In this document: in pieces, positions 12,305 to 19,319 of the stretch
Layout of the letters: the number at the start of each line of letters is the position of its first letter
Numbering within the stretch: the first letter of the stretch is position 1
Assembly: GCF_003012795.1 (NCBI RefSeq)
Contig: NZ_PXYH01000016.1
Span: 1 to 64,000 of the forward strand
Reading direction: 5' to 3'
Origin: Zobellella taiwanensis
GTDB taxonomy: Bacteria > Pseudomonadota > Gammaproteobacteria > Enterobacterales > Aeromonadaceae
Length of the DNA stretch: 64,000 bases
Made by a program: the position numbers and the translations under genes
The notes under the pieces: model-generated
The model's input: the letters and a program-made list of their open reading frames with translations, nothing else
Databases searched by the model: none
What the model was told of the DNA's origin: nothing

Positions 12305-13537
12305 ATGTTTGCCGTACCCCGAGCGGGAAAAGCCCTGATCGGCCTGTTGGCCCTGGTGTTGCTTTTCTCCCTGTCCAGCCAGGCCCGGGCCAATCCCCGT
12401 TATGCGGCCATCGTGATTGATGCCGAAACCGGTACCGTGTTGCATGCGGCCAATGCCGATGCCAGCCGCTATCCGGCCTCTCTGACCAAGATGATGACCC
12501 TTTACCTGCTGTTTGAGGCCATGGAGAAGGGGCTGATGACCCTGGATACCGCCATGCCGGTATCGGCCCATGCCGCCTCCATGCCCCAGACCAACATATC
12601 GCTCAAGGCGGGGGACCGGCTCAAGGTGAGGGATGCCATACCGGCGCTGATAGTGCGCTCCGCCAATGATGTGGCCTCGGTGGTGGCCGAGGCCCTGGGT
12701 GGCACGGAAACGGCGTTCGCCCGCATGATGACCGACAAGGCAAAGACGATGAAGATGACGTCCACCACCTTCCGCAACGCCTCGGGTTTGCCTGACTCGG
12801 CCCAGACCAGCACAGCCCGGGACCTGGCCGTACTGTCCCTGCGGCTGATGAAGGACTTTCCTCAGTATTACCACTACTTTTCCACCCAGTCCTTTACTTA
12901 CAAGGGGCGCACCTACAACAGTCACAACCGCATGGTGCGCAACTATCCCGGGGTGGATGGCATGAAAACGGGCTACATTCGTGCGTCCGGCTTCAACGTT
13001 GCGACCTCGGCCGAGCGGGACGAGCGCAGGGTGATTGGTGTGGTCATGGGAGGCAAGACCGCCCAGTCCCGGGATCAGCACATGGCTTCGCTGCTGGATC
13101 GCAGTATCAGCCGGGCCACCCGTATCGCCAAGGTTTCTGCCGAGCAGGCGCCTGCGGCGGCCAAGCTGGTGGTCAGTACCGAAACCGTGCGCCAGACAGT
13201 CCGTCAGGAGCCCCAAACCCGGGCCCCGGCCGTGCTGCAGCGTACCTCCCAGAGCTTGCCGATCGAGCAGAGCCTGATCACCGATGAGCTGGGCTGGGCG
13301 GTGCAGATTGGCTCCTTCCGGGTGCCTGAACAGGCCAGGGACAGGGCGTCCGATGCGGCCCGCCGGCTGAACGACGTAGCCCTGGCCCAGATCGCGGTGA
13401 GCGAGGTGGAGATCAGCAACCGCAAGCTGTTCCGCGCCCGCCTGGTCGGCCTGGAAGAAGCCCAGGCCAAGAACGCCTGCCAGCGTCTTTCCCGCCAGGG
13501 CATGGACTGCCTGGTTGTCAAACTCAGCGGCAGCTGA
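12305..13537 (+). CDS. D-Ala-D-Ala carboxypeptidase (S11) with C-terminal SPOR domain
   Basis: Secreted penicillin-binding protein of peptidase family S11 that trims peptidoglycan pentapeptides. An N-terminal signal peptide ends near SSQARA (residue ~29). Active-site motifs are S59-L-T-K62, S119-A-N121 and K221-T-G223. The usual PBP5 C-terminal beta domain and membrane-anchoring helix are absent; instead a SPOR domain begins at WAVQIGSF (~331) and runs to the end. SPOR domains bind denuded glycan strands at the septum, so division-site targeting is likely (inference). This architecture is better known from alphaproteobacteria. GGAGGAG lies six bases before the ATG; total length is 410 residues. 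Confidence 0.88.
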   Translation: MFAVPRAGKALIGLLALVLLFSLSSQARANPRYAAIVIDAETGTVLHAANADASRYPASLTKMMTLYLLFEAMEKGLMTLDTAMPVSAHAASMPQTNISLKAGDRLKVRDAIPALIVRSANDVASVVAEALGGTETAFARMMTDKAKTMKMTSTTFRNASGLPDSAQTSTARDLAVLSLRLMKDFPQYYHYFSTQSFTYKGRTYNSHNRMVRNYPGVDGMKTGYIRASGFNVATSAERDERRVIGVVMGGKTAQSRDQHMASLLDRSISRATRIAKVSAEQAPAAAKLVVSTETVRQTVRQEPQTRAPAVLQRTSQSLPIEQSLITDELGWAVQIGSFRVPEQARDRASDAARRLNDVALAQIAVSEVEISNRKLFRARLVGLEEAQAKNACQRLSRQGMDCLVVKLSGS

Positions 13538-13542
13538 GATCC

Positions 13543-13571
13543 CGGGCTCGCCGCCTTCAACGGCGGGCCCG
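13543..13571 (+). terminator. Stem-loop after the carboxypeptidase gene
   Basis: An 11 bp stem with one G-U pair (CGGGCTCGCCG with CGGCGGGCCCG) lies 6 bp after the stop codon. It is followed by only CTTT, so terminator strength is uncertain. The sRNA terminator hairpin just downstream could also stop plus-strand transcripts. Confidence 0.5.
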
Positions 13572-13591
13572 CTTTGGCCGGATCAGAAAGG

Positions 13592-13624
13592 AAAAAGGGG
13601 AGTGACATCATGTCACTCCCCTTT
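13592..13624 (-). terminator. Terminator of the CsrB-like sRNA
   Basis: AAAGGGGAGTGACA and TGTCACTCCCCTTT form a near-perfect stem with a 3 nt loop. The minus strand continues with TTTTT, while the plus strand has TTTCTCTT, so it can work in both directions and may also end the dacA-like transcript. Confidence 0.85.
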
Positions 13625-13865
13625 CTCTTGTCGTCTCTGTGGTTCTGTCCCTAAACCCAATTGCTCCCTGCAATCCCTGACGTCTGCCTGTTCCCTTGGG
13701 CAATCCTCTTCCCGATCCTTCGGTGTGTCCTTGGTCATCCCGACCGCGCGTCGTCCAGACCCGCTTTGGTCATCTCCGTCCCGGGAGGTGTCCCTGCTCG
13801 CATCCTGCGAGTTTCCTTTGCCTTCCTGGCGGCCATCATCCTGACCGGCCTGCTCTTTCCTTGCG
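13592..13865 (-). ncRNA. csrB: CsrB/CsrC-family regulatory sRNA (CsrA sponge)
   Basis: Read on the minus strand, this ~274 nt region has about 18 GGA motifs before its terminator, many in hairpin loops. Examples are CTCGC-AGGAT-GCGAG, ATTGC-AGGGA-GCAAT, GGTC-GGGAT-GACC, CTCC-CGGGAC-GGAG and GCC-AGGAA-GGC. That is the defining design of CsrB/CsrC RNAs, which sequester the translational regulator CsrA. GTCAGGATGAT and CAGGAAGGC resemble stretches of E. coli CsrB. The 3' end is a strong terminator: a 14 bp GC-rich stem with loop TGA, then TTTTT on the minus strand. A sigma-70 promoter, an IHF site and a UvrY-type box lie upstream in order. No plausible protein is encoded. The copy could equally be named csrC; ends are predicted to within a few bases. 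Confidence 0.88.
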
Positions 13866-13871
13866 AGAGAG

Positions 13872-13899
13872 ATAATAGCCCAACCGGGACGCCGCTCAA
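13872..13899 (-). promoter_or_regulatory. Sigma-70 promoter of the CsrB-like sRNA
   Basis: On the minus strand, TTGAGC (13899-13894) and TATTAT (13877-13872) are separated by 16 bp. This predicts a transcription start near 13865, just upstream of the first GGA motif. Confidence 0.65.
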
Positions 13900-13945
13900 G
13901 GCACAGGCTTGAGCGCATTTCTGGCTGTAAAATACACAATTTAAT

Positions 13946-13958
13946 TAATGCTTTGATT
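13946..13958 (-). promoter_or_regulatory. Candidate IHF site upstream of the CsrB-like sRNA
   Basis: AATCAAAGCATTA on the minus strand matches the IHF consensus WATCAANNNNTTR at every defined position. It sits in an AT-rich stretch between the core promoter and the UvrY-type box, where a DNA bend would bring the distal activator to the promoter. Confidence 0.55.
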
Positions 13959-14023
13959 TTTAATGATTAAACTCCGCTTCTCGGGTTCTTTTTGACAATA
14001 TAAAACGTTTTCTCTGCCGCCTC

Positions 14024-14041
14024 CTTGAGAGATCTCTTACA
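14024..14041 (-). promoter_or_regulatory. UvrY/GacA-type inverted repeat
   Basis: TTGAGAGATCTCTTACA on the plus strand (with one flanking base) matches the GacA/UvrY box TGTAAG-N6-CTTACA on its well-conserved half and the known E. coli csrB upstream repeat closely. It is centred about 168 bp before the predicted sRNA start. As I recall, the E. coli site lies at a similar distance. Confidence 0.75.
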
Positions 14042-14052
14042 GGCTGCCGGGA

Positions 14053-14520
14053 TTATCCGCCCGCCATGTCGGTGGTCTCGTGGCGCAGCAGCCAGGCCTT
14101 GCGTTCCAGGCCGCCGCCGTAGCCCACCAGTTTGCCGCTGGCGCCGATCACCCGGTGGCAGGGAATGATGATGGAAATGGGATTGCGGCCATTGGCCAGG
14201 CCCACGGCCCGCACCGCGGCAGGATTGCCGATAAGCAGGGCAATATCTTTGTAGCTGCGGTGTTCGCCATGGGGAATGGTTTGCAGGGCCCGCCAGACGC
14301 CTTGCTGGAATGGGGTGCCCCGCGGCGCCAGTGGCAGGTTGAACTGGCGCAGGCGGCCGTCGAAATAGGCCCCCAGTTGGTCGCAGGCGTCCTGCAGCAG
14401 GGGGCTGGCCGGCGGGCAGTAAGCCATAGCCGCGTCCTCCAGGAAGTCGACCTCGAGGATGGCGTCATCGCTGGCGGCGATATAAAGGGGCCCCAGGGGG
14501 CTTGGCAGGATGGCGTGCAT
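14053..14520 (-). CDS. ogt: Methylated-DNA-protein-cysteine S-methyltransferase
   Basis: Suicide DNA repair protein that moves the methyl group from O6-methylguanine or O4-methylthymine to its own cysteine. The active site is PCHRV with C121, and the upstream NGRNPISIIIPCHR context is standard. The 155-residue length lacks the Ada regulatory domain, so it is the stand-alone Ogt type. GGAG precedes the start on the minus strand. Its stop lies only 12 bp from the UvrY-type box, so the sRNA regulatory region begins directly at its 3' end. Confidence 0.93.
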   Translation of the reverse strand: MHAILPSPLGPLYIAASDDAILEVDFLEDAAMAYCPPASPLLQDACDQLGAYFDGRLRQFNLPLAPRGTPFQQGVWRALQTIPHGEHRSYKDIALLIGNPAAVRAVGLANGRNPISIIIPCHRVIGASGKLVGYGGGLERKAWLLRHETTDMAGG

Positions 14521-14607
14521 AAGGACTCCGGCTGGTGTAATGGGGATACCCTGATTGTATCCCCATTAGGGCCAGGGTGGCAGTTATCCGGCCCGGCCGC
14601 CGCCGGC

Positions 14608-14919
14608 TCAGAGCTCGGCCAGGGGCCAGGCGTCGAAGGCGGGTTCTTCGTAGGGGTGGGCGGCGCGCAGGGCGGCGACGGCGTCCCGGATCAACTGGTC
14701 TTCGCACACCAGCTCGACCCGGACCTCGGCCACCCGTTCCAGCTCGCCGGGGCGTCCGAGAAAGGGGTTGGCCCCGTCCAGGGGGCGGAACTGGCCCTGG
14801 CCCCGGGTTTCGAAGCAGCACTGCGCGTAGTCGCCGATCCGGCCGGCGCCGGTGGCGAACACCGCCGCCTTGACCGGTTCCAAATGGGATTCGGGTACAA
14901 AGAACACCAGCTTGTACAT
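14608..14919 (-). CDS. YqfO/NIF3-like small domain protein
   Basis: A 103-residue protein resembling the stand-alone YqfO (CutA-like) domain found inserted in some NIF3-family proteins. It has the typical start MYKLVFFVPESHLEPVK, a GRIGDYAQCCFETRGQGQF segment and AAHPYEEPAFDAW near the end. Its function is not established; metal or small-molecule binding has been suggested for the fold. The start at 14919 follows GGGAGC; the longer frame from 14955 overlaps the upstream remnant. It is separated from ogt by ~90 bp on the same strand. Confidence 0.75.
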   Translation of the reverse strand: MYKLVFFVPESHLEPVKAAVFATGAGRIGDYAQCCFETRGQGQFRPLDGANPFLGRPGELERVAEVRVELVCEDQLIRDAVAALRAAHPYEEPAFDAWPLAEL

Positions 14920-14936
14920 GGTTAGCTCCCGGCTGC

Positions 14937-15088
14937 TCAGGCCTTTTTCAGGCATTGGGCCACCCGCGCGATGTATACGCCGCTGACCTTGCCTTCGATA
15001 TGCTCCGGATTATGGAGCAGGCTGATGTTCTTGACCAGGGTGAGCCTATCGCCGGACGGTTTTTTTCAGGGGGTGCCGCACCGTTCAT
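14937..15088 (-). pseudogene. Probable frameshifted small gene or gene remnant
   Basis: Two minus-strand frames look protein-like but do not connect. One reads SNPFVNAVAIVMNGAAPPEK. The other continues PSGDRLTLVKNISLLHNPEH, then IEGKVSGVYIARVAQCLKKA and a TGA stop at 14939-14937. They meet at a run of seven A on the minus strand (plus-strand T 15060-15066). One extra A would join them into a ~50-residue protein from the ATG at 15088. I do not recognise the family. It may be a decayed gene, a sequencing error in the homopolymer, or the tail of a larger lost gene. Confidence 0.4.
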
Positions 15089-15261
15089 CACGATCGCCAC
15101 TGCGTTGACGAAGGGGTTGCTCTATGGCCATGATCCCGGCTCCCGAACGGTCTCAGCAGCGGTGCTGGTCGGCCCAAGAGCGGGCTCAGGTTGTGGTTAT
15201 CCATGGAATGGCAGACAATGCAGATTCGTATGAGTTTATTTTTTGGACGGGCCCGGACGAG

Positions 15262-16371
15262 ATGACTGCCCCCCTGATCCTGGAAGCCGGTCCGGTGCTC
15301 CGTGTCCGTTTGCACGGGGACTGGACCCTGGCCCGCTACCGGCAACTGAGCCAGGCGCAGCTTCCCACGGATGCCTCTCCGATATTGCTTGATGCCGCCG
15401 GCCTCACCGCCCTGGACACCGCCGGGGCCGCCCAACTGGTACGGCTGCTGGGGGCGGAGCAACTCGGCCGACTGCTCCCCGACGCCAGTGGACTGTCGGA
15501 CGAGCGCCGGGCCCTGCTGCGGGCGGTGGCCGAGGCCATGGCCGGCCGGGAGCCGCCGCCGGGGCCGGTGCGCCGCTGGAGCGACGGCCTGGTCCGGCTG
15601 GGTGCCCTGGTGGCCGGCGCCGGGCGGCAAGGGCTGCAGCTGCTCGGCTTTATGGGGCTGACCCTGAGCACCCTGCTGGTGCTGATGCCCAGGCCGGGCC
15701 GCTGGCGACCGACCGCCCTGGTGGCCCAGATACACCAATGCGGCCTCAACGCCGTGCCCATCGTCGCCCTGCTGACCTTCCTGGTGGGGGCCGTGGTGGC
15801 CTTTCTCGGCGCCACTGTGCTGGCCAACTTCGGCGCCACCATCTATACGGTGGATCTGGTGGCCTATTCCTTCCTGCGCGAGTTCGGGGTACTGCTTACC
15901 GCCATCCTGCTGGCGGGGCGTACCGCCAGCGCCTTCACCGCCCAGATCGGCGCCATGAAGGTCAACGAGGAGCTGGACGCCCTGCGCGCCCAGGGGCTGG
16001 ATCCGGTGGAGCTGCTGGTGTTGCCCCGGCTGCTGGCGCTGCTGCTCACCCTGCCGCTGCTGACCTTTATCGCCATGCTGTCGGGCATGGTGGGCGGTGC
16101 CCTGGTGGGACTGGTCTCCCTCGATATCTCCCTGGCCCAGTACCTGGCCATAGTGCACGAGGTACCGGTGCGGCACCTGCTGGTGGGACTGGGCAAGGCG
16201 CCGCTGTTCGCCCTGCTGATCGCCCTGATCGGCTGCCTGGAGGGCTTCAAGGTCGGCGGCAGCGCCCAGTCGGTGGGCGAGCACACCACCTCCAGCGTGG
16301 TGCAGTCCATCTTCGTGGTGATACTGCTGGACGCCATCGCCGCCCTCTTCCTGATGGAGATGGGCTGGTGA
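15262..16371 (+). CDS. MCE-system ABC permease, MlaE/YrbE family, with N-terminal STAS-like domain
   Basis: Inner-membrane permease of an MCE-type lipid transporter, a second system besides the canonical Mla genes at 53468-56460. Residues 1-~95 form a STAS-like domain (ILLDAAGLTALDTAGAAQLV, ~37-56), the role filled by separate MlaB in the Mla system. The rest is a YrbE domain with about six membrane segments and the motif GRTASAFTAQIGAMKVNEELDA. The ATG at 15262 is chosen because the preceding frame back to 15124 is unlike the family; the ribosome site is weak. It starts a run of seven tightly packed genes. Its GTGA stop overlaps the next start. Confidence 0.82.
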   Translation: MTAPLILEAGPVLRVRLHGDWTLARYRQLSQAQLPTDASPILLDAAGLTALDTAGAAQLVRLLGAEQLGRLLPDASGLSDERRALLRAVAEAMAGREPPPGPVRRWSDGLVRLGALVAGAGRQGLQLLGFMGLTLSTLLVLMPRPGRWRPTALVAQIHQCGLNAVPIVALLTFLVGAVVAFLGATVLANFGATIYTVDLVAYSFLREFGVLLTAILLAGRTASAFTAQIGAMKVNEELDALRAQGLDPVELLVLPRLLALLLTLPLLTFIAMLSGMVGGALVGLVSLDISLAQYLAIVHEVPVRHLLVGLGKAPLFALLIALIGCLEGFKVGGSAQSVGEHTTSSVVQSIFVVILLDAIAALFLMEMGW

Positions 16372-17144
16372 GCCGGGAGACGGTGATCCGCATCCGCGGC
16401 CTGGACAACCGCTTCGGGGAGCAGGTGGTGCACCAGGGGCTGGATCTGGACGTCTACCGGGGCGAGATCCTGGGAGTGGTGGGCGGCTCGGGTACCGGCA
16501 AGTCGGTGCTGCTGCGCTCCATCGTCGGCCTGCGTCGGCCCAGCGGGGGCGAGGTGCGGCTGCTGGGGCAGGATCTGCTCGCCCTGCCGGAACGGGAACG
16601 GGCCCGGCTGGAGCGGCGCCTGGGGGTGCTGTTCCAGAACGGCGCCCTGTTCTCCTCCCTGACGGTGACCGAGAACATCGCCCTGCCGTTGATCGAGCAC
16701 GCCGGCCTGCCCCGGCCGGAGGCGCAGTATCTGGCCGAGGTCAAGCTGGCCCTGGCCGGCCTGCCGGCCGGAACGGGGGAGCGCTATCCGGCCCAGCTGT
16801 CCGGCGGCATGGTCAAGCGGGCGGCCCTGGCCCGGGCGCTGGCGCTGGATCCGGATATCCTGTTCCTGGACGAGCCCACCGCCGGCCTGGACCCGATCGC
16901 GGCGGCGGCCTTCGATCGCCTGCTGCTGACCCTGAGGGACGCCCTCGGACTGACGGTGTTCCTGGTCACCCACGATCTCGACACCCTCTACACCAGCTGC
17001 GACCGGGTGGCGGTGCTGGCCCGGCGGAAAGTGCTGGTGGCGGATCGGCTGGACGCGGTGGCCGCCACCGACGACGACTGGATCCGCGACTATTTTCACG
17101 GCCCGCGCGGACGCGCCGCCCGGGCCGCGCAACGAAAGGAGTGA
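16368..17144 (+). CDS. MCE-system ABC ATPase, MlaF family
   Basis: ATP-binding subunit partnering the upstream permease. The 258-residue protein has Walker A GGSGTGKS (~38-45), Q-loop LFQNGALFSSLTV, signature LSGGMVKRAALARAL and Walker B ILFLDEPTAGLDP, then H-loop VTHD. The FQNGALFSSLTV and SGGMVKRAALARA forms are characteristic of MlaF-type ATPases. It starts at GTG 16368 inside the stop of the previous gene, so the two are probably translationally coupled. The MCE gene follows after 2 bp. Confidence 0.88.
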   Translation: MSRETVIRIRGLDNRFGEQVVHQGLDLDVYRGEILGVVGGSGTGKSVLLRSIVGLRRPSGGEVRLLGQDLLALPERERARLERRLGVLFQNGALFSSLTVTENIALPLIEHAGLPRPEAQYLAEVKLALAGLPAGTGERYPAQLSGGMVKRAALARALALDPDILFLDEPTAGLDPIAAAAFDRLLLTLRDALGLTVFLVTHDLDTLYTSCDRVAVLARRKVLVADRLDAVAATDDDWIRDYFHGPRGRAARAAQRKE

Positions 17145-17146
17145 CC

Positions 17147-18061
17147 ATGGAAACCCGGGCCCATCATGTACTGATCGGGGTCTTTACCCTGGCGGTGGCC
17201 GCGGCCGCGCTGCTGTTCGCGCTCTGGCTGGCCAAGGCCGGCGGCGAGCGGGATGCCCGCCGCTACGATATCCTGTTCCGGGAGCCGGTGTCCGGCCTGT
17301 CGGTGGGCAGCGCCGTGCAGTACAGCGGCATCCGGGTGGGGGAGGTGGAACGCCTGACCCTGGATCCGGACGATCCCCGCCAGGTCTGGGCCCGGGTGCG
17401 CATCGCCGGCGACGCGCCGGTCAAGACCGACACCCGCGCCCGCCTGGCCCTGACCAACATCACCGGCGCCGCCCACATCGAGCTGAGCCAGGGTTCGCCG
17501 GAAAGCCCGCTGCTGGCCCGGGACGACGAGATCCCGGTGATCGTCGCCGAGCCTTCGCCCCTGGCCCGGCTGCGGCTCAACAGCGAAGAGCTGCTGCTGG
17601 CCATCACCACCCTGGTGGACAACGCCAACCGCATGCTGTCGGCAGACAACGCCCGCCATCTGGGCCGGGTGCTGGCCAACCTGGACGCCACCACCAGCAC
17701 CCTGGCGGCCCAGCAGGACAGCCTGGCCGCCGGCCTGCAAAGCCTCGCCGGGGCCGGCGACCAGTTGCAGCGACTGCTGGCCCGGCTCGATGCCCAGGTC
17801 GGCCGCCACGGCGAGCCCATGCTGGCCAGCGCCGCCGCCGCCCTGGCCAACCTGGAGCGGACGAGCCGCCGGCTGGACGCCCTGCTGGCCGACAACCGGC
17901 CGGCCCTGGACGGGGGCCTGCAGGGCCTGGCCGAGCTGGGGCCGGCCATCCAGGAACTGCGCCGGACCCTGGCCACCCTGGGCGACATCGCCCGCCGGCT
18001 GGAGCAGGATCCCGCCGGCTACCTGCTCGGCCGCGACGACATTGAGGAGTTCAAGCCATGA
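17147..18061 (+). CDS. MCE-domain periplasmic substrate-binding protein, MlaD-like
   Basis: Anchored periplasmic component of the MCE transporter. One N-terminal membrane helix (~8-28) is followed by a single MCE/MlaD domain (YDILFREPVSGLSVGSAVQYSGIRVGEV, split here as FREPVSGLSVGSAV plus QYSGIRVGEV) and a long helical C-terminal half rich in Leu and Ala (about 140-300). In related MCE proteins such helices build a tunnel across the periplasm. Length 304, much longer than MlaD (157 here). ATG 17147 follows AAAGGA. Its stop overlaps the lipoprotein start as ATGA. Confidence 0.87.
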   Translation: METRAHHVLIGVFTLAVAAAALLFALWLAKAGGERDARRYDILFREPVSGLSVGSAVQYSGIRVGEVERLTLDPDDPRQVWARVRIAGDAPVKTDTRARLALTNITGAAHIELSQGSPESPLLARDDEIPVIVAEPSPLARLRLNSEELLLAITTLVDNANRMLSADNARHLGRVLANLDATTSTLAAQQDSLAAGLQSLAGAGDQLQRLLARLDAQVGRHGEPMLASAAAALANLERTSRRLDALLADNRPALDGGLQGLAELGPAIQELRRTLATLGDIARRLEQDPAGYLLGRDDIEEFKP

Positions 18062-18675
18062 TCCGGGTCCTGTTTTGCCTATCGCTGTCCATCCTGCTGG
18101 GGGCCTGCAGCGTATTGCCCGAGCCCACTCCCGTGGCCCTGTACCGGCTGCCCCCGTCCGGCCAGCCCCCGGCGGCCGAAGTCCGGAAAGGAACTCAGCT
18201 GGCGGCGCTGCGCCTGGCCCGGCCCGCCACCACCGATGCCCTGGGCGGCAACCGCCTGCTGGTGCTGACCGCGGACCACCGCTACCAGGCCTATCCCCGG
18301 GCCCGCTGGGCCGCGCCCATGCCGCTGCTGTGGCGGGACTGGCTGCTGGATGCCTTCTGGCGCGACGGCCGGGTGGCCCGGCTCAGCAGCGACGGCGACG
18401 GCCTGCAGGCCGGGCTGGAGCTGGGCGGGGTGTTGCGCGCCCTGAACGTGGAGATGCGGGAGGGCGGTCCGGTGGCGGTGATCCGCTACGACGCCCGGCT
18501 GGTGGATAGCGGCAGCCGGCGGATCCTGGCCAGCCGGCGGTTCGAGGCCCAGGCGCCGATGGCCGGCCCCGCCGAGGCGGAGGCGGTGGCCGCCCTGGGC
18601 CGGGCGGCGGATCGCCTGGCGAGGGAGCTGATCGACTGGAGCCTGGCCCAGGGCATGACGAAGGATTTGCGATGA
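18058..18675 (+). CDS. MCE-associated outer-membrane lipoprotein (PqiC/ABC-type auxiliary lipoprotein family)
   Basis: The 205-residue product begins with a lipoprotein signal peptide and lipobox LLGAC, giving a mature lipid-modified cysteine at residue 17. The body fits the PqiC-type auxiliary lipoprotein family (LYRLPP near the mature N terminus, then a compact alpha/beta domain), which usually closes four-gene MCE operons. Residue +2 after Cys is Ser, not Asp, consistent with outer-membrane sorting. It probably docks the MCE tunnel at the outer membrane (inference from PqiC). The ATGA overlap continues into the next gene. Confidence 0.8.
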   Translation: MIRVLFCLSLSILLGACSVLPEPTPVALYRLPPSGQPPAAEVRKGTQLAALRLARPATTDALGGNRLLVLTADHRYQAYPRARWAAPMPLLWRDWLLDAFWRDGRVARLSSDGDGLQAGLELGGVLRALNVEMREGGPVAVIRYDARLVDSGSRRILASRRFEAQAPMAGPAEAEAVAALGRAADRLARELIDWSLAQGMTKDLR

Positions 18676-19319
18676 GCCGGGCTGTCGACTCCTGGCATCC
18701 CATACCGCCGCCAGCCTCCGGGCTTCGGCTGGATCAACTGCAGGTGGGCACGCTGGCACCGGTCTCCCTGACGGTGGCCCCCGGCGAGATCCTCTGTCTG
18801 TCCGGTCCCTCCGGCTCGGGCAAGAGCCGGTTGCTCAGGGCTGTGGCCGATCTGGATGCCCACGGCGGCGAGATCTGGCTGGGGGAGCTGTGCCAGTCCC
18901 GGGTGAAGGGGCATTGCTGGCGGGGTTGGGTGATGCTGGTACCCGCCGACAGCCAGTGGTGGGGAGAGCGGGTCGGCGATCATCTGAACCTGCCCTGTGG
19001 CGAGCCGGCGGCGGCGCTGGGTTTTGCCGAGGCTGTTGAGGAGTGGCAGGTGAGCCGGCTGTCCTCCGGCGAAAAGCAGCGGCTGGCCCTGCTGCGGGCC
19101 TGGTCCCGACAGCCGAGGGCCTTGCTGCTCGACGAACCCACCGCCAACCTGGATCCCAGGCTGACCGAGCGGACGGAACGCTGGATCCTCCACTGGGCCA
19201 GATCAGCCGGCTTGCCGGTGGTCTGGATCAGCCACGATCCGGGCCAGATCGCCCGGGTGGCGGATCGCCACTACCGGATCCACGACCACCGGCTGGAGCA
19301 AGACGATGGGAGTGGTTGA
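18672..19319 (+). CDS. fetA: ABC transporter ATP-binding protein, FetA-like
   Basis: 215-residue ATPase with Walker A GPSGSGKS (~45-52), signature LSSGEKQRLALLRAW and Walker B ALLLDEPTANLDP, plus the H-loop ISHD. With the next gene it forms a FetAB (YbbL-YbbM) pair; in E. coli this pair is linked to iron homeostasis and peroxide resistance. The N-terminal ~20 residues are Pro-rich and unusual. The gene overlaps the lipoprotein by 4 bp and fetB by 14 bp. Confidence 0.78.
   Translation: MSRAVDSWHPIPPPASGLRLDQLQVGTLAPVSLTVAPGEILCLSGPSGSGKSRLLRAVADLDAHGGEIWLGELCQSRVKGHCWRGWVMLVPADSQWWGERVGDHLNLPCGEPAAALGFAEAVEEWQVSRLSSGEKQRLALLRAWSRQPRALLLDEPTANLDPRLTERTERWILHWARSAGLPVVWISHDPGQIARVADRHYRIHDHRLEQDDGSG

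Noticed and set aside
13613-13939. A 108-codon frame across the sRNA region
   Set aside because: Its codons arise from the repeated GGA-hairpin units; no ribosome site or homology-like motif. The RNA interpretation explains the sequence better.
15060-15066. Programmed frameshift in the A7 run
   Set aside because: No stimulatory structure, no recognised family and no clear ribosome site upstream; decay or sequence error is simpler.
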